Assembly: GCA_022478985.1 (NCBI GenBank)
Contig: JAKSZP010006607.1
Location: 186,001-250,000, forward strand
Length of the DNA stretch: 64,000 nt
From: Massospora cicadina
Taxonomy: Eukaryota > Entomophthoromycota > Entomophthoromycetes > Entomophthorales > Entomophthoraceae
Direction: 5' to 3'
This document shows positions 47,279-59,339 of the stretch, piece by piece. Made by a program: the position numbers and the translations under genes. The notes under the pieces were generated by a model that was given only the letters and a program-made list of their open reading frames with translations, did not search any database and was not told the DNA's origin. Numbering within the stretch: position 1 is the stretch's first letter; every line of letters starts with the position of its first letter.

Positions 47279-48543
47279 ATGGGCGACTTTAATAACAAAA
47301 ATAATACAACATGGGCGAGCGTTGCAGCAAGTGGTGCGCTTAACGGTGCAACTAAGGGCAAGAACCGCCCTGGAGGGGGACCAGGAACCCAAGCTGAAAA
47401 AAATTGCAAACTCAGACACTATCTGAGTTTATGGTATTTACTGTAAAGCACGCGCAATACATGTACATTCAATTCAACCAACATTTTCAAAGGTGGAACA
47501 CGGGATCAGACTCTTCCTTGGGGATGAGTCACTGACCCTGTGGGAGAAAACATGTGAGGCACAGCCCTCACTTTTCCCTCACGCGGTGTACGTAGCCACC
47601 AACAACATGGGCTACGGCTGGATCAATATTAGTTTTGAAACAGCCGATGAAGCCAATGCTGCAGCAAAAATCTGCGTGGAAATTGCCCTCCCTGAGGGCA
47701 AAAAATTGTGCGCACCATGTGCACCAGATGGAACAAAGCGAAAATTTTGTTCATCTCCTTTGACTCACTCCTCACCAACCTTCCTCATAAGGTAATTGAG
47801 GAGGAGCTCCGCAAAGGTCTTGTGGCCTATGGAGAAATCCAACAACTCAAATTACAGTGATTTCGCTTAATGCCTAACCTGTGCACGGGCAAAGCTATCG
47901 CTGTAATCAACCCCTTCCCAGAAGTAGAAGGTGATTTATCCAGAATTCCTCACGCAGCATAATTTCACTTCGCAGATGGGGGCCAGTCAGCTGCATTCTG
48001 AGCTACACCGGAACGCGCACCACCCATTTGCAACCACTGTGGCTCACTGGGCCACAAGGAACATGCATGCCGTGTAAAAGAGGGATTAATGGAAATTGAT
48101 TTTTGTGAAGAAGCTATGGACGAAGGTAATGAAAACTTCGCCAAAATTGACTGATGGCCACCACCCATTCTGCTGGGGTGAAGATGGACTATACTCCATT
48201 GTGGACCCAGTTACAAGTAAACAGCGTAAAGCAGCACAAAAAGCCCACAAGAGAGCAGCGGCTGAAGCGGTGGCACACACGGAATCTGCCATTAACCACG
48301 GACAAATTCAGGAGAATATTTTCTGATATTCACCGAACCAACCAATCAGAACAATATGCCCAGGTCGAAAATTTTCACAGTAACCAGACTGAGCCACAAA
48401 GCATCATCAGTCATGTACATACTGAGGAACAATGCAACCGCAATTTAGGTAAAAATGCGGTGCACAATGCAACAAAGTTGAACCTCAAAAATATAAAATC
48501 CAATCAACAACCTGAATCAAATCAACATGAGAACTGTGCATGA
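47279..48543 (+). pseudogene. LINE-B ORF1 (CCHC RNA-binding protein), broken
   Basis: The ATG at 47279 gives MGDFNNKNNTTWASVAASGA and stops near 47445. The core continues from 47493 (EHGIRLFLGDESLTLWEK, YGWINISFETADEA), paralleling LINE-C ORF1 (EFGVRVYLDIQKTALWEK, RGWLDLGFES). The zinc knuckle CNHCGSLGHKEHAC lies at 48029-48070 and has all four ligands. The C-terminal part (48154-48543) is polar and ends GCA-TGA, where the TGA overlaps an ATG that starts ORF2. At least two frame changes and several stops. Confidence 0.75.
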
Positions 48544-51500
48544 AAAGTTGATGCAAATGCAAAAAACCGCAATTCCCTTGAATCATTGTGTCAGATCAAG
48601 GGAACCAACAATGGCAGTGAAAGAGTTGGAGTACAGACGTGGAGTATGGCCAAAATGAGCCACAGTGGGATAGGACCAGAGGGTCCTCCCAACCGCTCCT
48701 GAGGCGCCGCGGGCACCTCAGTGTCAATAGGGATGTTAAATATTGTGGGAGCCAGGGCTCATACGTCCCAAGCCAAAAAGCTGGCATTCCTGCGAAAACC
48801 TCTTGTAGATATCTTGGTCATCCAAGAAACCCACTGCCTACAAGGGGAAGAAGAATCCTAGTCAACCAGGGTCGCACCATCACAATCAGTATGGATGTCT
48901 CACTGTGGGGTGATAGTCCAAAACAACAAAAATTTAAAATTACAAATTTATCATCACACTTGCACGGTCGAGTCCTGGTAGCAACAATCACATGCCAAGA
49001 TGAAATAATTTCGTTAGCATGTATCTACGCACTGTGCACTGCAACTGAGAGAAAATTTTTTTTTGAAAAAAATTCTACTCTCACCCTCCCACCAGATATC
49101 ATCATGTTAGGCGATTTCAACTGCTGGGATAACCACAATACAGATTGATGGCCTAATCCCAGGGGATACCCACCTGGACAAATTGAATATCGCACAATGA
49201 AGGCATCTTTTGGCTTACAAAATGCTCTTCCCCTCAATTCACCAATCCTTCCCCATATGACAAGACCCAACATACGTGAGGGACTGCTCATATCGATGAG
49301 TCATATTGACCACATCCTCATCCCACAATCCCACCACTCAAGAATCTCTAAATTTGCAACAAAAAAGATCAATTTTTCTGATCACCAATTAGTTATGGTG
49401 CAGTTAGTGATAACCCAATCCCACACACAGGTGTCGCCTTGGAGAAAGCTTCACCCAGAAAATATAAGATTGCCTGAGATATCTGACTGGGTTGAAAACA
49501 AGTCTACAAACCCAGAATTCACAGCCCCATTCACTTCAGATCCCATCGGAACATGGGAAAATTTCAAGAAAGATTTAATCAACAAAACCTGACATTTTGC
49601 ATCACGCTAGTACACCGCGGACACATCCACAATCAAGCATACCTTGGCAGAACTAGACCACCTGGAAATATATACTCTGAGATCTGGCTATAGCCCTAAT
49701 TGGGGACACAAATGGGCAGAAATTTCAGCCCAACTTAACAATCTCATCTTTGAACACCAACACAGAATCAAAGTATTGAACAAAGGTAAGTTCATAAAGG
49801 AAGGCAAAACCTTTTCAACATACATTTTCCACTAATTCCACTCCCGCGGAAACCAGCCCACATGCACACAGGTCTGTAAGACCAACGGCACCGTGGCAAC
49901 TGACCCTGAGGAGGTCAAGGCGGAAGTAACCGCTATTACACCTAATTATATTGCAATATGCCAACAGATCCACAAAAAATTAAAGAATTTATTCAAACTG
50001 CCAAGATACAAAGTACACCACCAAATTACAATATACTATCCCTTATTACATGGGAGGAGCTTTGGGAAACAATTCGCGGTGCACCACGTAGGAAATGCCC
50101 AGGGCCTGATGGGATACCCTACGAATTTTAAAAAAATTTGCAACAAATTGCCCCCTCCTATTGGCGTCAATGAACCAGAGTTTGTTGGAAACACGCCTAT
50201 TACCAGGAGGCCATGAATCCTACGTTATAACCTTGTATAAAAAGGGTGACAAGTTGGACCTGGCCAACTGGCGCCCAATTGCACTCTCCAACACTATCAC
50301 AAAAATTCTAACAAAAATTCTAGCAGCTAGATTAGGCGCAATTGCATCTGACGTCCTATCACCCAACCAGTTTGGGTTTATACCAGGGCGTTCAATATGG
50401 AACAACATACACCTTGTTGCAAACATTTTCAAATACAAAGCAACTTATGCCCTGGTATTCCTGGATCAGGAAAAGGTGTATTACCGTGTTAGCTGGCTAT
50501 ACCTAAAAGAATGTCTACATGACTTCAAACTCCCACCAAGGTTCATAAAATGGGCGATGCTCCTAACAGAATCTGCAACCATGGCTGTATGCGGCCCTGG
50601 ATTCCTAACAAACAATATCAAACCACACAGAGGGCTCAAACAAGGGGATCCCCTCAGCCCACTGCTATACAATTTCAGCTTTGACCCGCTCCTCAAAGTA
50701 ACTGACTCACGTCTCATGGGGATAACCGCACAAGGACAACCAACATTCAAGATACTGGCCTTTGCAGATGACTGCGTAGCAGGTATAGCAAACAATGAAG
50801 ATGCCCGACAGCTGGAACACACTCTAGAGGAATACTCCAAGGTGAGCAATGCATCGCTCAACAAAAGGAAGACAGAAACTATCCTCTTAGGCAAATACAC
50901 AAACAATTGGGCCACAACATCAGAACCTCACACCAACACTCGAAGAAAAACTCAATTACTTTACCCTTTGCAACACCTCCCACCACCACTCCTGTCTGAC
51001 ACCTTGGAATCTGGCTAGAATCAGGGGGATATGCTAATGAGACAATGGAAAGTAACCTGTTACAACGGGTATCCAAACGCGTTGCCTCCCTCAAGGGAAG
51101 AACCCCAGGACTAACAGGACGAGTTACAGTTGCTAATTCGCTCATCCTCCCAATACTGTGATACCAGGCACATGCAATAGCCTTCTCACCTACCATTATA
51201 ACCTCAATTCGCGCGCTTATCCAGGGCTGGCTGTGGCCTGGCTCTCACCCTCCTATACGGATGGAAACACTATTTGGCCCACGCTCAAGCGGAGGCATGG
51301 GACTGATAGATTTTGAGAGCCATGCCAATCACATCCTAGGTACCTGGATAAAGGAAATCCTTGCTCCAGACCTCCTGCAACAACATTGGTCCAGAGCAGC
51401 AAGGACTAACTTTGCACAGGCGCTCAAATTAACCAACCCACATAGTCCACCCAGACTACTTTCATACCTTGCCAAGCACCCTACTGCAACGGGTCCGCAT

Positions 51501-52198
51501 GGAACCTCCCCTCATTTCAAACATATCCTTTGAATTATCCGCCGTATGGGATGGACCATAGAGAACATGGGTACTATACAGGGAAGAGGACGACCCAGCC
51601 CCCAATTCAAATTAAGAAACCCAGAAAACCACCCTAGAGGGATATGCTCGCAACAACCCCAAGCATAGCTAGGATAGAATACCTAGATATGCTGGACATT
51701 CCCTATGATTTAACCACACAGAAAGCAATGTGTAAAATGACACACCACCCACTCATACAACCAAGGATAAGAGCAAGTGCCTGGCGCTGTTTGAGAAGGA
51801 CCTATAGGATGGCGGACCGCTCCAACTCCCTCCACAAAACATGTGCAGTATGTGGAGGGGAGGGATCCCTACATCACCGCCTAGAAACATGCCCCCCAAC
51901 CAAAGCTATATGGCAGGAAGTCGCACGCCTGCTAAAGATTCAAAATGAACAGGAATTCTCGATATCAAAGAGTATCTTTGCGCTCCAGATCGAGTCACCA
52001 ATCCCATCTACCCTCCGCTCCTTAATAATACCCATTGCAATGTGGACAATACACACAATTGCATTAGATGCATTCAAGGGCACGATCCCAACCATTCATG
52101 GGATTATTAACAGATTCCATGTCCACTTACTAGAGCACTTCCAAGCCTGGCTCTATGGATATATGATACCAAGACAAAAAGCGCTCATAGAATCATGA
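48540..52198 (+). pseudogene. LINE-B ORF2: endonuclease, reverse transcriptase, zf-RVT; broken
   Basis: The start ATG at 48540 overlaps the ORF1 stop by 4 bases (ATGA). Endonuclease motifs are LNIVGARA, DILVIQETHC (about 48800), GDFNCW (49113), IDHILIP and FSDHQLV (about 49380). RT motifs are LANWRPIALSNT (about 50260), FGFIPGRSIWNN, VFLDQEKVYYRV (motif A; first D kept, the A-Y-D segment changed to V-Y-Y), KQGDPLSPLLYN (about 50640) and FADDCVAG (about 50760). The C-terminus has CAVCGGEGSLHHRLETC, a zf-RVT finger with C, C, H, C present (about 51846-51893), and stays open to 52198. The long open RT stretch (50161-51018) is the best-preserved part. Stops elsewhere make it inactive. Confidence 0.8.
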
Positions 52199-52442
52199 TT
52201 CCCACTCTGGTTCCTCCACACAGACCCTTTCCTTCACACCTGCTCCATAGCAGGGGAAACCCCCTCGGAGTAGTGCACCAACCCCCCATATCTGGCAGTC
52301 CCGCTGGCAACAGGGGTAACTTGAGTACCCTGGGGTGCCATATTTTTATATTTCTTAGTTATACTCTTAGTTTCACATATATTAGGTAATGTCTGTCCCC
52401 TGGTCAGCTTACCTCAGTTAAATAAAATGAAGAGATTATTCT

Positions 52443-54953
52443 AATGTAAACTGTAGGGATTTTATAATCTGTAAAGGTTTTGGAAAGCATTCCATTTTTA
52501 AAGGCCTATTTATTTTCTCAATCTCATTGCTTTTGATGAATGACTTTTTGAGTTCTAAAAATGGCAAAATTTATGATCTTTATTATTGGGATTGTTTATG
52601 TAATTTGGACTATTTTCTACATTTGTGAAAAATTTCATTGATTTTAAACCCCCAATATGACAAACTTTCCATTCCTTTGGCTTTTGCATTTTGTTGATTA
52701 CTTTGGCGCTATCTGATGGCTTTAGATCATGTTAAAAGATCAGATCAACAAACCATTGACCCAGAGGATCTCCCAATATTGAAAAAGGGCCTAAATTTGT
52801 TATTAAATTGGGTGCCTAATCCGCGCACCCAAAATTTCGATAATCTTAAACTAGTATAATGTGATGGTCATTATTTTCCTGCACCTTAGCAACATTGGAA
52901 TATTATAAAGTTTTGGTCTGGTTTTGTGAAGTCTCAAACATAAGTTTTATAATTGACTATTACCTTCATTTATGTTTGTCCTTCATTGTCTGCTAAAAAA
53001 TTGGACAGGGATATATATCATTTAAGGTCTAAAAAGGGATTAAATAGAAATAACCTACCTCTTACCCTAATTTTTGACATATGTCATACTCTGGACAAGA
53101 GAGGGGTAGCTGCTTCCACCCATGCTTGCCATGTGACTTTCCTCAACTTTGAACCCACCCAAACCCATCCTAGTCTCTAAATCTGCAGAGTCTTACTTGA
53201 AAGAACCGGACAACTTATGAAGACTTAGGAATTTCTAAAATCCCACAACATGATTCTCATCCCCAATCCCCAACAAGTATACCAATCAAAAGATATTATG
53301 AGTGTAGAAATTAACACCTGAGGCAACCTCAGGTGAAAATAAATTATATAGGAAGTCAAAATTACGTAAAAGTAAAAAAAGGTCAGATAAGAGGGATCAA
53401 ACCCAGCACCAAATTTATTAATTTGTCTAAAAGAATTTGTACAATTTGAAATTAATAAAGCAACTTGAGGATGGTACATGGGCCTTAAACAATGTTACTA
53501 CTATGTCTAATCTAATAAATAGTTGCTGCCACTATCAATTTTAAATTAGCGTTTGAACCTGGTGTTTGCAACTTAGTAACTTCCTTGTTGCATTTGGTTT
53601 GACCAACCATTAGTTCATGCAATATTTATTCAATATTTATATATCACCAATATATAGAAGTAGAATTTTATCTCATAGGAAGTCTTGAGTGTGTGGCTCT
53701 CAACTTTATAAAAAGTCGCTAAAGTTGTATTATTTTACTTTTTATGGTGCTCTAGCGTTAATGCAGGGCTTTACAAATATGGTGGATCAAATCCCATAAC
53801 CCAGTGTAATTTCTATCTCCTTGATCTAATACTTACTTTGGCTCTTGGCCTTGTAATATTAGATCTGCTTCTGCTACTATATCCTTACCCTCTATTTTGT
53901 CCCATTTCACCTGCGTAAATACCTGGCACAAGGATCTATATTTTTATGACTATTCACTAGAGTCACATTTGCAATTGGTTGAACATAACTAGAGTAAAGA
54001 TACCCCAAGCTTAGGTGATTCTCTCCTTATTCCTCAATTGGATAATTACTCTTCTAGTCTACCCTTAAAGAGTGCAGCTTAGTATACAGGAAATGCACAA
54101 ATAGAAACGTTAGTGGAAAGAGCATTACTCAGTGGAATCCCATTGGTACGTGATCTTTTATTCCTACATTGTTTTGAAAGCAAACTTCAGAAAAAACATA
54201 ACCCTTCTACAAGCCCTGAAACCTATGTCTGCAATCAATACTACACTGTGCTTATATTTAAATTAAAAAAATAAAGATCTTTTTTGTCAGACAAGTTGTC
54301 TTTTTTTAGGCTTGACAAGGTCGATGTTATGTTACAGCGTCTTGTAATTTTATTTTGTGAACACCTGTGTACCAAAATATAATTACTAGCGCTAATCTCA
54401 TCAAGATCTCATTCCCTTGTTAGAGTATACAGACTGATCTTATTAATGCTTTAATGTCCTGCTGTATGGCTTTTTGTTGATTTTTAAGTTTTTGCAACTA
54501 AATCAGGATGTTTGAGTGTCTCAATGTTGCTTCCTAAATGCTTTGCGGCCACCCCATTATGCATTGGGTTTTTAGTCTTGTGCCTCAACTGTCCCAGCCT
54601 TGTGAGTAATTTTCCCTGAAGTAACATGGCTATGATTAATTTGCTCTCATAGTCGTGCCATCCCTTTAAGCCAGTAGTTGATGACTCCACATTAGTCCAA
54701 GACTTGATATCATATGACAAACTCATTTTGTATATTTAACTAATAAGTTCATCCAAGCGTTGCAAAATCTGAAAATTATGGTTGTAATTGTCAGTAACTT
54801 CATAGAACACCTTGTAAACCAATGCAAGTTGTCTAGTCAGGTCCTGCAGCGCTTCAACGTTCTTGTTGCTTTTTTGTAAATATTACCATGTTTAGAGCAA
54901 GGTGGCTTAAAATGAACAATTAAAAATTTTATACAGTGGGTCGAGGATACCCA
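52443..54953. other. AT-rich host of LINE-B, mostly unassigned
   Basis: Near 53388-53408 a sequence ending CCAGCACCA then AAATTTATTAATTT resembles the PBS/LTR junction of G1 but differs in the tRNA part. One minus-strand piece at 54484-54726 (80 codons, STTGLKGWHDYESKLIIAML) resembles the start of Ty1/copia gag proteins in its G-W-x-x-Y/W pattern; this is weak. No host gene seen. Confidence 0.3.
53315..53335. other. Perfect 9-bp inverted repeat with 3-base loop
   Basis: CACCTGAGG, CAA, CCTCAGGTG. A compact hairpin in AT-rich sequence; no function visible. Confidence 0.7.
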
Positions 54954-55512
54954 AGTAACAAACGGGCTCCCAAGGCCCTATATGCCACATTGGCATATGC
55001 AAGCTTACGCTGGAAGAGAGTCACCTTAACCTTCTGAGCATCAGGGTTGCACCGGAATGCAAATTCCCTTTTTACCATCCAACAGAACAGTATAATTACA
55101 CTGCTTTGGGGATTTAGATATCGCTCACAGGGTGATACAATTATAAGCAAATATGCTGTCCCACCTGGTAGAGGTCTGGTGGAATATGAACATGCCTCCT
55201 CTCACCCATCAGCTTCATTTGGGTGCATTCACTATAACCTTGTCATGGATTGTTGTGTTGCGCAACCACCTCTCCAAAGCACACCTGGCGTTGAATGCTC
55301 CCTCCTAACCCTGGTTTATCATGACTAAGGTCTCCAGAGAATGAACCTAAACTAAAATTTGTTTAAATTTAAATTTAAATTTAAATTTATTGCGGAGAAG
55401 GCTGACCATGAGATGGACACTTCTGAATATGACTCAGAAGAGACAAAACTTAGTACCAGGGGAGGCACCCCAGAGAAGCGATGCTATCTCTTGTTGCCAG
55501 CGGGAACGCCAC

Positions 55513-58500
55513 TTATGGGGAGGGGGAGGGAACGTGTGAAGGGGCCGTAGCCACTATTGAGCACGTGTGGAGGAAGGGGTCTGATTTGATGAACCAGACT
55601 GGGAACCAGGAGGAGACCAGCTGTCGGCGACGCAGTGGGAGATATCCAAACATCCACGCTTGAAAGTGGTTCACCAAATGAGACCAGAATCTGTGGACAG
55701 CTTCTGGGAGGGTGGGGATGGAGCCAGCGATGGCATCCAAGACAATCGTGTGGATAGTCCACATGGCGATTGCAACCACCAGAGCATGTAGGGAGGGTGG
55801 GAGGGAGGAGGCCATTGATGAAGCAAACATATCTTTTGACAGACTGAAGGGATGCGTTTGATCCTGGCCTAGCAGACGTTGGACTTCGCGCCATATTACT
55901 TTAGAGGTGGGGCACTTCTCCAGGCGGTAGAACAGCGTTCCATACTGGCCACACACAACACAGGATGAGTGTAAAGCGTTAGAGCGCTCAGTTGTACGAT
56001 ACACCCGCCTCAGGCAGTGCCACACATGGGAGCAGACTTGAGGCTGCAACAGAGGATGGTGTGCATATTTCCAGATAGTCTTTTGGGTCTCAGTGGAATA
56101 GGGGATGTCCATCATGTCCAGGTAGTCTACCCTGGATAGGACTTGGGGTCGAATGGGGATCACGCCATCATGGATGGGTAGCCCCTGTACCTCTTGTGTG
56201 AACTGAGGAGAGGGGCGGCCTCTTCAGGTTGTATGTCCACTAATACGAATTCTCCACTCTGCGCTTCGCATGGAGAGTAGGATTCGTTTGTAGTGGGTTT
56301 TAGTCCCATGAGGACCTGTGGCCAATGTGTGTGATGCGAGGTATTTCATCAGGGAGTGGGGGTTTGATGGATTGTTGAGGCTAAGGCTCAGGAGAAGTTA
56401 AAGCGGGCCGCGCGGGACCAGTGTTGGGATGGGAGTGTAGGAGCGGTGATGGCCGCAATCCAGGTGCCCAGGATCTTGGCAGCATGGGCTTTGAAGTCAA
56501 GCAGGCCCATGCCACCTTGATGATGAGGGCCAAACATGACCTCTAGCCGTACTGGTGGAGGGCGGCCTGACCAAAGCCATCCTTGCAGCAAAGCATACAG
56601 GGATTTGAAGAAGCTTGGGGAGAAGGGGATGGCGTGGGCTCCGAACCAGACTTTGGATAGGAGCATAGAGTTGGCAAGAACAACCCTGCCAGTGAGGGTA
56701 GTAGGGTGGGCTCTGAGAGAGGCGATTCGCTTCATCATGTTGTCCAGTATATGGCACTCCATTACTGCTGACGCGTATCCGCCTGCCTCCATCCACACGC
56801 CCAGATGGCGTACTGGTCCTATGGTAGGACGAGGCACAAAGGGGAGCACCAGTGGAGCAGTGTGTGTTGAATTAGTAAGGCGTGGACGTGGGCGAGCAGA
56901 TGGGCCGGGTTGGGAACTACTTGCTGGTGCCCAGCAGTTCTGAAACCGACCAAGGGAGGATGATTTCGGTTTTGGAGGCGTTCAGTGCCGCGTTGCTTAC
57001 CCGGGAATATTCCTGGATGAGGGCTTCAAGCGCACGTGCATCTTTGTTATTAGACACCCCCACCACGCAATCATCTGCAAATGCCATCATCTTGACTGGG
57101 GTTTGGCCTGGCACATGGACCCCAGTGAGGTGGGCGTTCACATTTCGCAGTAGTGGGTCAAGGCTGAAGTTGTATAAGAGTGGGCTGAGGGGGTCCCCTT
57201 GTCGCAGGCCCCTTTGAGGGCGGACTACTTCCGTTAGGAAGCCTGGGCCACGCACTGCCATTGTCAAAGATTCCGTGAGCAGCATCACCCAGTTTATGAA
57301 GCGAGGGGTAGGCGGAATTGATGGAGGCAGGCCCTGAGGTATTCCCAGTTTACTCTATCATAGGCCTTTTGTTGGTCCAAGAATACAAGTGCCCCAGAGG
57401 CTGTGGACTGACACACATTAGCCACAGAGTGCACGTTATCCCAAATCAACCTTCTGGGGATGAAACTGAATTGTTCTGGGGAGATGGTGGCAGATGCTAC
57501 AGTCCCTAAACGGTTAGCCATGATTTTGGTTAAAATTTTGGTGTCTGTGTTTGTTAGAGAAATGGGGCGCCAGTTGGCTAAGTCAAGCTTATCCCCTTTC
57601 TTGGAGAGTGTGACAGTAAAGGCCTCATGTCCTCCTGGTAGGAGGCGCATTTCCAACAGGCTTTGGTTGAGTGAGGCTAGCAGCAATGGGGATATATATT
57701 TAAAATATTTTTTGTAGAACTCATATGGAATGCCATCTGGGCCTGGGCATTTTTGGTTTGGCGCACCACGAATGGCTGTCCATAATTCGTTCAGAGTAAT
57801 TAAATTCATTATTTCCGGGTATCAGAAAATGGTGTGGATATGAGCTCGGTCGAGAAATTCTGCCACTTTGGCTGGCTGAATTGGTTTGGATCGGTATAAC
57901 TCAGAGTAATATTTTTGCGTTTTGATTGCCACTTCAGCTGGTGTGTCCACAATGGAATTATCTGATCTTTGCACCTGTGTGCAGGCCACGCTCTGGCGTG
58001 GTGCAAAAAACTTTTAAAGAAGTATGCGGTGCACTTGTCGCCTTTAGTGATGCGTGTGGCCCTGTATTAGACACAAACCCGATGTTTGTGTTGCCTTTCA
58101 AGTGCGTTGAGGTGGGCGGCTGCCTCTGCCCACTTCCAGCCCCATGCAGGGCTATATCCTGTGGCTGGAATGTTGGACTCCAAGTGGGCCAATTCCATCA
58201 GCACACGTGTATAACTGCCAATGTGGCTCATGAGCGTCTGGAGGAGAGATGGCGATAGTGGCATATGGTGTCTTCTTTGATGTTGCCCATGTGGAAATGG
58301 GGTCCGTGCAAAACGGTGCAACAAACAATTTCGCCAAAGTTGACTCTTCCACCCACGTGGAAAATCCTGGTGACGCGAGCTTGGGGGGGCGGATTTTGCA
58401 CTAATGTGGGGTCTTTGCAACTGTGATGGGTAAGTGGTATGTTATCAAGACCAGTCAGTGGTTGGAGAATTCCATTTTCGTTGTTTTGAAGTGGGAAATG

Positions 58501-59339
58501 TGGGGTTGGAATTTCGCTGGCATTAGAATAAGGTCGATGCGGGTCATGGACCTTAATTGGCCGTTGTGGACATGGGGACACATCATGTTTTCGAGCAGTA
58601 GGGCATGTTGTGGCAGCGCATCCATTAACCCAAGGGTGGCTTTTAGAACGCGTAGTTCTATGTGACCCTGTGGGGCGTGGGGTGAGGGCGGCCACTGGTC
58701 CGTTGGTGAGGTTAGCCAACAGTTCATGTCACCAACTAGGAAAGAATCAGGGGGTAGCGGGAGGGATTTGACCAATGAGAAAAATTCCTGACGCTCGTGT
58801 GCACTGTTTGGGGTGTAAATGTTGACGATTGTGTGCACAACGTTGGCCCACGAGAAGGTGACAATGAGCACTCGGCCATTTAGAAATGTTTCTGAGGATG
58901 TGAATTTGAAAAAATTGTTTTTCTGAATTAGCACCCCACAGTGCTTTGACCAAAAGGATAGGGATGGTAGGAGCATTGTTTTCCAAGCTTCCTCAGAACC
59001 TCATGGACAGTGGGACTCCTGGATGGCCAGGATATCCACGGGTAAATTGTTATATAAAAAACTCAGTTTCCTAGCCCAGGACAGGGAGGCCTTGAGTCCG
59101 GCGATATTAAGTGTCCCTAGAGTGAAGGTTTCCCCCATCGCACCTTAGGTGTGAGGGGGTGGGCCCCCAGGCCCACCTGCCTCTTCCAGGTCCCCATGGG
59201 CTTTCACAGCAGCGCAGGTGTTAGCAGCAATGCTATCGGGGTTTTTGTAAATTTTTGTGGAAAGAGTCGCGTTGGCTTTGGCCTTCACTTTCTGTTTTCC
59301 CAACGTTGGACGAATTTTTTGCGGTGCGGATAAGTTCAT
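55513..59339 (-). pseudogene. LINE-C ORF2: endonuclease, reverse transcriptase, zf-RVT; broken
   Basis: Endonuclease: TLNIAGLKASLSWARK and DILAIQESHC near 59040-59115, VGDMNCW (about 58720), RIDLILMP (about 58530), and FSNH where SDH is expected (catalytic D changed to N). RT: CPGPDGIPYEFYKK (about 57730), LANWRPISLTNT, FSFIPRRLIWDN, VFLDQQKAYDRVNW (motif A intact), RQGDPLSPLLYN (about 57180) and FADDCVVG (motif C, both aspartates kept, about 57070). The C-terminal finger reads CVVCGQYGTLFYRLEKC, in which the histidine position is lost compared with LINE-B. Only a handful of stops and shifts, so it is the best-preserved LINE ORF2 in the window, but not functional. Confidence 0.85.
59336..59339 (-). 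promoter_or_regulatory. ATGA overlap of ORF1 stop and ORF2 start in LINE-C
   Basis: On the minus strand CAATGA: TGA (59338-59336) ends ORF1 and ATG (59339-59337) starts the ORF2 frame. LINE-B has the same arrangement at 48540-48543. Such overlaps are used for termination-reinitiation in some LINEs; use here is inferred. Confidence 0.7.

Larger units (their letters stand above)
47199..52426 (+). mobile_element. LINE-B: near full-length non-LTR retrotransposon, about 5.2 kb
   Basis: It is flanked by ATGAAGAGATCATTCT (47183-47198) and ATGAAGAGATTATTCT (52427-52442), a 16-bp target duplication with one difference. The 3' end is TTAAATAAA directly before the duplication. It has ORF1 with a CCHC knuckle and ORF2 with endonuclease, RT and zf-RVT finger. 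It is the same family as LINE-C by protein and 3'-UTR similarity, but more AT-rich and more decayed. A 3'-UTR motif CCCGCTGGCAACA at 52300-52312 is shared with LINE-C. Confidence 0.9.

Noticed and set aside
53388..53408. tRNA 3'-end-like sequence (ATCAAACCCAGCACCA)
   Set aside because: No cloverleaf can be drawn upstream; it resembles a diverged PBS/LTR junction rather than a tRNA gene.
54484..54726. Ty1/copia gag gene
   Set aside because: Resemblance rests on a short G-W-x-x-Y-like pattern; no RT, integrase or LTR of copia type was found nearby.
56536..57217. Two plus-strand frames of 135 and 111 codons
   Set aside because: They are antisense to the well-supported LINE-C ORF2; GC-rich coding DNA produces long antisense frames.
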